DNA of 38,195 nt from Frigoribacterium sp. (lineage in GTDB: Bacteria > Actinomycetota > Actinomycetes > Actinomycetales > Microbacteriaceae): NCBI GenBank assembly GCA_025408445.1, contig JANYIZ010000059.1, forward strand, positions 1 to 38,195. Reading direction: 5' to 3'. Below, piece by piece: positions 33,962-38,195 of the stretch; the stretch's first letter is position 1; every line of letters begins with the position of its first letter. Made by a program: the position numbers and the translations under genes. The notes beneath the pieces are model-generated. The model was not told where the DNA came from. It did not search any database and saw only the letters and a program-made list of their open reading frames with translations.

Positions 33962-34180
33962 TAGGTCCGCCGCTCACAGACCGAGCATCAGTCCCCGGGC
34001 TGGGGCCTGCAGGTTCGGTCCTGGGCCCGCCTCAGTCGGGCCGTTGACCACACGGTAGTGTGGCGCGCCGCTCCGTTGGACTCGTGCAGGAATGCATTCC
34101 TGCACGGCCTTTCCCAGGATCAGCCTCTGCCGCGCACAAAAAATCCGACGCCACACGCCGTGTGGGTCGGAAGGAACACA
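33962..34180. promoter_or_regulatory. Divergent control region with palindromes
   Basis: The region between the phosphoesterase operon and the helicase-associated-domain gene contains three dyads: CCACAC-GGTA-GTGTGG at 34048-34063, a perfect 24 bp palindrome at 34083-34106 (half site CGTGCAGGAATG), and CCACAC-GCC-GTGTGG at 34151-34165. Their symmetry and position suggest binding sites for a dimeric regulator, which is not encoded next to them. Confidence 0.6.
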
Positions 34181-34792
34181 GTGCCGCACCCCACCCCGCT
34201 CGATCGACTTCACGCCGAATATGCCGAGCTCGACCGCCAAGAACCGTCCCGTCTCACCCCTGACCAGCGCCGATCATTGGTCTACTACCGCCACGAACTC
34301 GAACTGAAGCGCCGCACCCCCAGCGACTCCCCCGCCCCGGTGCGTGTGGCGAAGTGGTTCGCGGGCCTGATCGCTCTGGAGAACTTCGTCGCCCTGGAGC
34401 GCCGGTGGCCGAGAGAGAACAATAGGGCGGACGCCGAAGAGTTCTCCGATGAGGAGCGGCGCCTCGCGATCTGGGTGCGCACCCAGCGATCCGCTATCGA
34501 TCAAGGGCGCCGATGCGAATACCAGATCAGACGTCTCGCCTGCGTCGAGGGATTCCGACTCCGTCCCCTTCAGGACCGGTGGAATCACCAGCTCCTCGAA
34601 TTCCATCGCTTTACCGACCTCCACCACCGAGCGCCGCTCCTTCGCAGCATCGACTTCATCGAACGCAGCCTGGCCGCCTGGGCGGCGAAGCAGAGATTCG
34701 CGTACCGCAACGGGACGCTCCCGCGCCGTCGCATCGAGACATTAGGGCACCTCGACTACTGGTCCTGGGGGCCGAAGCGAACAAGCTTGTGA
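34181..34792 (+). CDS. Stand-alone helicase-associated domain protein
   Basis: The ~203-residue protein consists of helical modules with conserved tryptophans. The C-terminal two match the helicase-associated (HA) domain: RPLQDRWNHQLLEFHRFTDLHHRAP, then SLAAWAAKQRFAYRNGTLPRRRIETL and DYWSW. Residues 90-140 (RLAIWVRTQRSAIDQGR) look like another copy. In other proteins such domains follow a helicase; here no helicase is attached. GTG 34181 has AAGGA five bases upstream, which decides the start. A DNA-binding role is plausible for the HA fold but unproven. Confidence 0.8.
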   Translation: MPHPTPLDRLHAEYAELDRQEPSRLTPDQRRSLVYYRHELELKRRTPSDSPAPVRVAKWFAGLIALENFVALERRWPRENNRADAEEFSDEERRLAIWVRTQRSAIDQGRRCEYQIRRLACVEGFRLRPLQDRWNHQLLEFHRFTDLHHRAPLLRSIDFIERSLAAWAAKQRFAYRNGTLPRRRIETLGHLDYWSWGPKRTSL

Positions 34793-35097
34793 AAATCACT
34801 GAAACGACAGCCGACAATGTTGGTTCAGAAGAGAGGCTGAGGGAGGCAATTGGGCGTAGCCTCACGGCGCCGGAGCGTCCGCTCTGGGCATCGCCAGGTG
34901 TCTCTTAGACGGCTCCTAATTGAGGGAGACAAAAGAATCCATTCACAGTGAATCTTGCAGCGACCACTCCGAGAACCCAGGTTTGCCCAAGTGCGGCTCC
35001 TCTGCCATTCATATTGCAAGCGTTCCAAGGGGCGACACCGGCAACAGCCATCATCGAGCGAAACCACCCGTCACTCTCCGTATGGTAGCCGACCCCA
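34793..35097. other. Gap without a supported gene
   Basis: About 300 bp. A minus-strand frame (35210-34905) ends in a hydrophobic stretch (WVLGVVAARFTVNGFFCLPQL) but has no start or family support. No notable repeat is seen. Confidence 0.4.
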
Positions 35098-35623
35098 CTA
35101 ACTGACGTTGTGCTGCTTCGCCGGCTGCGCGGAGGTCGCAAGGGACTGGATAAAGGCGGCGTTGCGGCGGATAGATGGCCGATACGGTTCAATATCTGGT
35201 GACTCGACATGCTCAGCGATCACTTCGAGCAGTGAAGCGAGAGCCTCATCGAAGCGGCCGGAACCATGAAGGGAGATCGCTTGGAACACTCGCCAATGAT
35301 GGCGAGTCTGGGAAGTCTTGTCGGGCACGCTTGAAAACGTCTTCGGAGCGTGCGAGCTCGCCGAGATTTCGCAGCGTGGATCCGTACTGGGCGTAGCATC
35401 GGCGCAGCAGATCACCTGTGAGGCCGTCCTGGAGAGCTTGTTCGTAGAACGATCGTGCGGTTTGCTCTTGACCGGCAGTGTCGTAGGCGCCGCCCACTTC
35501 GTACAGCACACGAGCGTCAGCCGGGTGCTCCGCCAGAATTGGTATCAGCGCATCGATTGTGGGCTGCACCTGATCCCGATCGCGGACATCGAAGATCCGG
35601 TCGAGCTCCTCATCAAGTGTCAT
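35098..35623 (-). pseudogene. TPR protein with a frameshift
   Basis: The first frame starts MTLDEELDRIFDVRDRDQVQ at 35623 and contains TPR-like helices (VLYEVGGAYDTAGQEQTARSFYEQAL, then YAQYGSTLRNLGELARSEDVFKRARQDFPDS). After SPSLAS near 35300 it leaves the family. The neighbouring frame continues with VFQAISLHGSGRFDEALASLL to the stop at 35098. Together they give a tetratricopeptide protein of about 174 residues. The lesion is one base around 35290-35305. Such TPR proteins serve in protein-protein contact; partner unknown. Confidence 0.8.
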
Positions 35624-36104
35624 CCGCCCATTGTGCCCTCACCGCGGTTGTCCCCTAGCAGTACGGCTTCCGGGCACCTGAGCTCGACGGTCACAGCGTC
35701 AAGTTCCTCGCTGGAGCTCCTTGCCCTCCTGATCAAAAACGGTGACAGAGCAATTCCGGTTATTTTGATTTCGGCTGTGGAGTTGATTGCTAAGTGGCGG
35801 GGTTCTGTGATCGCTCCGTGGCGAGCTGGGTGAGCGTAGGCCGATCGTCTCACGTTCGATCGGCGGTGATCCGGGGGACTCTGATCTGCAGGATTACGGC
35901 CATCCTTCCCGGCCATCGCCGAACACCTGTCGATATGTACCTACAGCTTCACCACGCAACACTCGACAGAACACTCGACAGATGGCGGCACAAACGGATG
36001 CGGGACGAAACCACGAATTGCTGTGGCGCACTGGGCCTGCGGGATGGTTGGCGCGAGCGACAGGCCGGTTCACCGCGCCTGTTATTGTCAGCTGACCTTC
36101 GGGT
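35624..36104. other. Gap without a supported gene
   Basis: About 480 bp. No frame on either strand has a recognisable motif. The 3' end must carry the promoter of the Pr6Pr gene at 36105. Confidence 0.4.
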
Positions 36105-36731
36105 ATGCCCGCTCGCATCGCTCCCGTCGTTTTCAGGTTGGTTTTCGCCGTATTGGCGATCGGCGGTGTCGCGTTCCAACTTTTTGCCATCCACATCCCG
36201 CGCGGCTACAGCGTCGTCAACTACTTCACTTACTTCACCAACCTGTCGAATCTCATCATCGGTACGGTGTTCATCGTTTCGGCGGTTCGCCTCCTCCGAG
36301 CGGAGAGCCCGTCGCAGCGCGACACTGCCCTGCGCGGAGCTGCGGTGGTTTACATCGCTTTTGTCGGCATAGTGTTCAACACCCTGCTCACCGGCGCAGA
36401 CTTGTCCGGCATCAATCCGGCTGTGAATGTGATCCTTCATATGGTGCTGCCCATCGTCGCGATGCTGGACTGGATCTTGTGGCCACCACGAAACCGGTTG
36501 CCGTTCAGTGTTGTCTGGTGGTGGATGATTTTCCCCGCGGTTTACGCGATCTTCTCCGTGGTGCGCGGTGCCTTCGACGGCGTCTACCCATATCCGTTCT
36601 TCAACCCCGATACCGCCGGCGGCTACGGCGGAGTGCTGTTGTACTGCCTGGGCATGGTCGCGGCGTTCTTTGTTCTCGCCGTCATCATCCGATGGATTGG
36701 CAACCTCAGGGGACGTAGAAACTTCGCCTGA
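36105..36731 (+). CDS. Pr6Pr family membrane protein, second copy
   Basis: The 208-residue protein aligns over its length with the product of 9498-10118. It has VNYFTYFTNLSNLIIG (versus FNFFGYFTVQSNII), HMVLPIVAMLDWILWPP, and GVYPYPFFNPDTAGGYGG. About six helices are expected. Function of bacterial members is unknown. ATG 36105 lacks a strong ribosome binding site, but the start agrees with the paralogue. Confidence 0.88.
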   Translation: MPARIAPVVFRLVFAVLAIGGVAFQLFAIHIPRGYSVVNYFTYFTNLSNLIIGTVFIVSAVRLLRAESPSQRDTALRGAAVVYIAFVGIVFNTLLTGADLSGINPAVNVILHMVLPIVAMLDWILWPPRNRLPFSVVWWWMIFPAVYAIFSVVRGAFDGVYPYPFFNPDTAGGYGGVLLYCLGMVAAFFVLAVIIRWIGNLRGRRNFA

Positions 36732-36865
36732 CCATCCCCACTCGGTCGCCAAATGAGTGCCCGTTGGACGGACCTTCAGCGGGACGGTCCTGCGGCCTAG
36801 ACACTCTCTGAGAGGCGGACGCACCGTCGTGTACATCTGATCACTCAGGTTGCTAACGTTCCCTC

Positions 36866-37561
36866 ATGAGCTCCGGCCCCAGTGAACCCGTGCCGTCAAG
36901 GGAGACGTTCGGCTCAGACGACGCCGTCGATCCCGAGGCTGAGCTGTTGTGGGGCACCCCGATCCGGGTTGTGTCGTGGATCGCGCTTCCGGCGCTAATA
37001 GTGATCATCGGTGTACTTGCGGGAACCGTCCTGCTGCGAAGGGTGCACGGCGAGTTTGGACTTCTCGGCTGGATTCAGCTGGTCGCAGCGACCGTGTTCG
37101 TCGCCGTCGGCGTGGTCCTGGCGTGGGCCGGGTTTCTGGCCTACTCCCGCATCACCGTTGCCGACACGACACGCTTCCTGAAGGTCTCGGTGATTGGTGT
37201 CGCCATCTTGTCTTCCGCCCTCGTTGTGACGGGAGTCTTCGACGGGTCAAGCCCTCAGGTTCTCGCGGGTGTATTTGCGATGGCTGGTCTCTGGGGCTCG
37301 ACAACACGGTTTCCCTCCGAGCCCGGCCCGTTTCACGCTCTCCGCCTTCTCGTGTACCGTGTCGTCTTCGCGGCGGCTGTAGTGCTGCTGGTCAGTGCTG
37401 TGACCGCCGGAGTCCTGGCCCTCATCGATGGCGATCTGCCCGGCAAATTGGCTTCAACGTATCTCGGGGCGGGGATCAACTATGGCGTCGTCGCGATCGT
37501 GGGGGGTGTCGTCGCTGCAAGACGGCTGTCGGTTGCCAGAAGGCACGACGCAGCCCAGTAG
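36866..37561 (+). CDS. Hypothetical multi-pass membrane protein
   Basis: The 231-residue protein has a polar, acidic N-terminus of about 35 residues and then five to six hydrophobic segments (VVSWIALPALIVIIGVLAG; LGWIQLVAATVFVAVGVVLA; FLKVSVIGVAILSSALVV; VLAGVFAMAGLWG; VVFAAAVVLLVSAVTAGVLA; YGVVAIVGGVVAA). I do not recognise a family. It ends in a basic tail. No operon partner is evident. Confidence 0.8.
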   Translation: MSSGPSEPVPSRETFGSDDAVDPEAELLWGTPIRVVSWIALPALIVIIGVLAGTVLLRRVHGEFGLLGWIQLVAATVFVAVGVVLAWAGFLAYSRITVADTTRFLKVSVIGVAILSSALVVTGVFDGSSPQVLAGVFAMAGLWGSTTRFPSEPGPFHALRLLVYRVVFAAAVVLLVSAVTAGVLALIDGDLPGKLASTYLGAGINYGVVAIVGGVVAARRLSVARRHDAAQ

Positions 37562-37630
37562 CTCATAGCTCGATCGATGGTCCTGCTGGGTGAGGGCCAG
37601 CGCGACGGGGTCAACCAGTAATCTGTCGGC

Positions 37631-37966
37631 ATGGTCGATACGGAGGCACAGGCGCAATATCGCCGCGACGCGAGCCTGCTCGCCGCGCTGGGATCTCATT
37701 TCGCAACTATGAAGCTGCCCGACGTGGAGGTTCGGATGCCAAGGGCCTTTGCTGACACCGCCGTTGCCGCGTGGGAGCGAGACGACGAGGGGCCGCTAGA
37801 CCCTGAGGACTTGGAGCAGCGCATCCACCGTCATAGGGCTGCGTCGCTAGCGCTGATCGGTCTCTCAATCGTCAACGGCGGGAGATCGGACAATGATGAG
37901 GTCATCGTCGGGCTGCACCCTGGACTCATCGGAGACGCGCTTACCGCGGCCGACGACCTGCCGTAG
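37631..37966 (+). CDS. Hypothetical protein, 111 residues
   Basis: A soluble, acidic protein with helical character (DTEAQAQYRRDASLLAALGS, then DPEDLEQRIHRHRAASLALI). It is coding by codon bias over its whole length. ATG 37631 is the likely start, although the ribosome binding site is poor. I do not recognise it. Confidence 0.65.
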   Translation: MVDTEAQAQYRRDASLLAALGSHFATMKLPDVEVRMPRAFADTAVAAWERDDEGPLDPEDLEQRIHRHRAASLALIGLSIVNGGRSDNDEVIVGLHPGLIGDALTAADDLP

Positions 37967-38195
37967 CTCCGCTCGCCAATTGGCCGCTTCTTCCGGCGTA
38001 CTAACGTGTGCGCCGCGGCTTGGCCGGTACGCGCGGTCCGTAAGCCGAACGGTCAGCGCGACAGGTTGTGGCCAATCCCCTCGACCACTGAGCGTGGCAA
38101 CACTGTGTCACCGGCGCACGAGCATCTACCCGATGCGCTTGGCCCGCGCCAAGGTCCCTGGCTTCAGCAGCGATCGTGCCCCAAGCACCTCGACG
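37967..38195. other. Window end without a supported gene
   Basis: About 230 bp. A minus-strand gene entering from beyond the window is possible, but no frame is clear enough to call. Confidence 0.3.

Noticed and set aside
32444-34792. Phosphoesterase operon and HA-domain gene as cargo of the Tn7-like element
   Set aside because: They lie outside the candidate right end, and no second set of end repeats was found beyond them. The idea stays open only if the end at 32239 is wrong.
1-38195. tRNA or rRNA genes, CRISPR arrays
   Set aside because: No cloverleaf-like segment, rRNA-like sequence or regular repeat-spacer array was noticed. tRNAscan-SE and a CRISPR finder would settle this.

Overview
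The window looks like a chromosomal segment of a high-GC actinobacterium, most likely a member of the Microbacteriaceae. The reasons are the rpsF-ssb-rpsR-rplI-dnaB order, a cysteine-free S18, frequent GTG starts and GC-rich third codon positions. The family assignment is an inference from gene content and recalled protein similarity, not from a database search.

Region by region. (1) 74-3812 is a core block: ribosomal proteins S6, S18 and L9, single-strand binding protein and the replicative helicase DnaB. A cluster of DnaA-box-like 9-mers lies in the gap before dnaB. (2) 3813-16037 is a low-density accessory stretch. It holds a secreted Ala-rich protein, a DUF4190 membrane protein bracketed by two copies of an ~80 bp repeat, one Pr6Pr-type membrane protein, one intact alpha/beta hydrolase and a SnoaL-like protein. 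It also holds many broken genes: membrane protein remnants, a CPBP protease fragment, a DUF2071-like fragment, a hydrolase with an internal stop and frameshift, a frameshifted methyltransferase, and transposase remnants. (3) 16038-26007 is dense and ordinary: membrane proteins, purB with a low-molecular-weight tyrosine phosphatase, a WXG100-like protein overlapping a large alpha/beta hydrolase, a phage-holin-family protein, a HisC/Pat aminotransferase, and a three-gene 2-oxoacid dehydrogenase operon (bkdABC or pdhABC).

(4) 26213-32239 is the highlight: a compact Tn7-like transposon. Its genes tnsA, tnsB, tnsC and tniQ lie on the minus strand and overlap one another by 1 to 14 bases. The TniQ is about 657 residues long and carries five tandem zinc-ribbon modules at its C-terminus, resembling DUF4379, so it is a candidate target selector of unusual design. 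I also found candidate ends: both begin TGTG and are followed by inward-facing repeats of a shared AGACC[AG]C[AG]TG core. One repeat overlaps the tnsA start codon, which suggests autoregulation by TnsB. Between these ends there is no cargo. I could not find a target-site duplication, so the ends remain provisional.

(5) 32444-38195 is another accessory stretch. A three-gene operon encodes a calcineurin-like phosphoesterase and two small mutually related proteins. It is divergent from a stand-alone helicase-associated-domain protein, and the shared control region contains a perfect 24 bp palindrome and two CCACAC/GTGTGG dyads. A frameshifted TPR gene, a second Pr6Pr paralogue, a membrane protein and a small hypothetical protein follow. 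I saw no tRNA, rRNA or CRISPR array.
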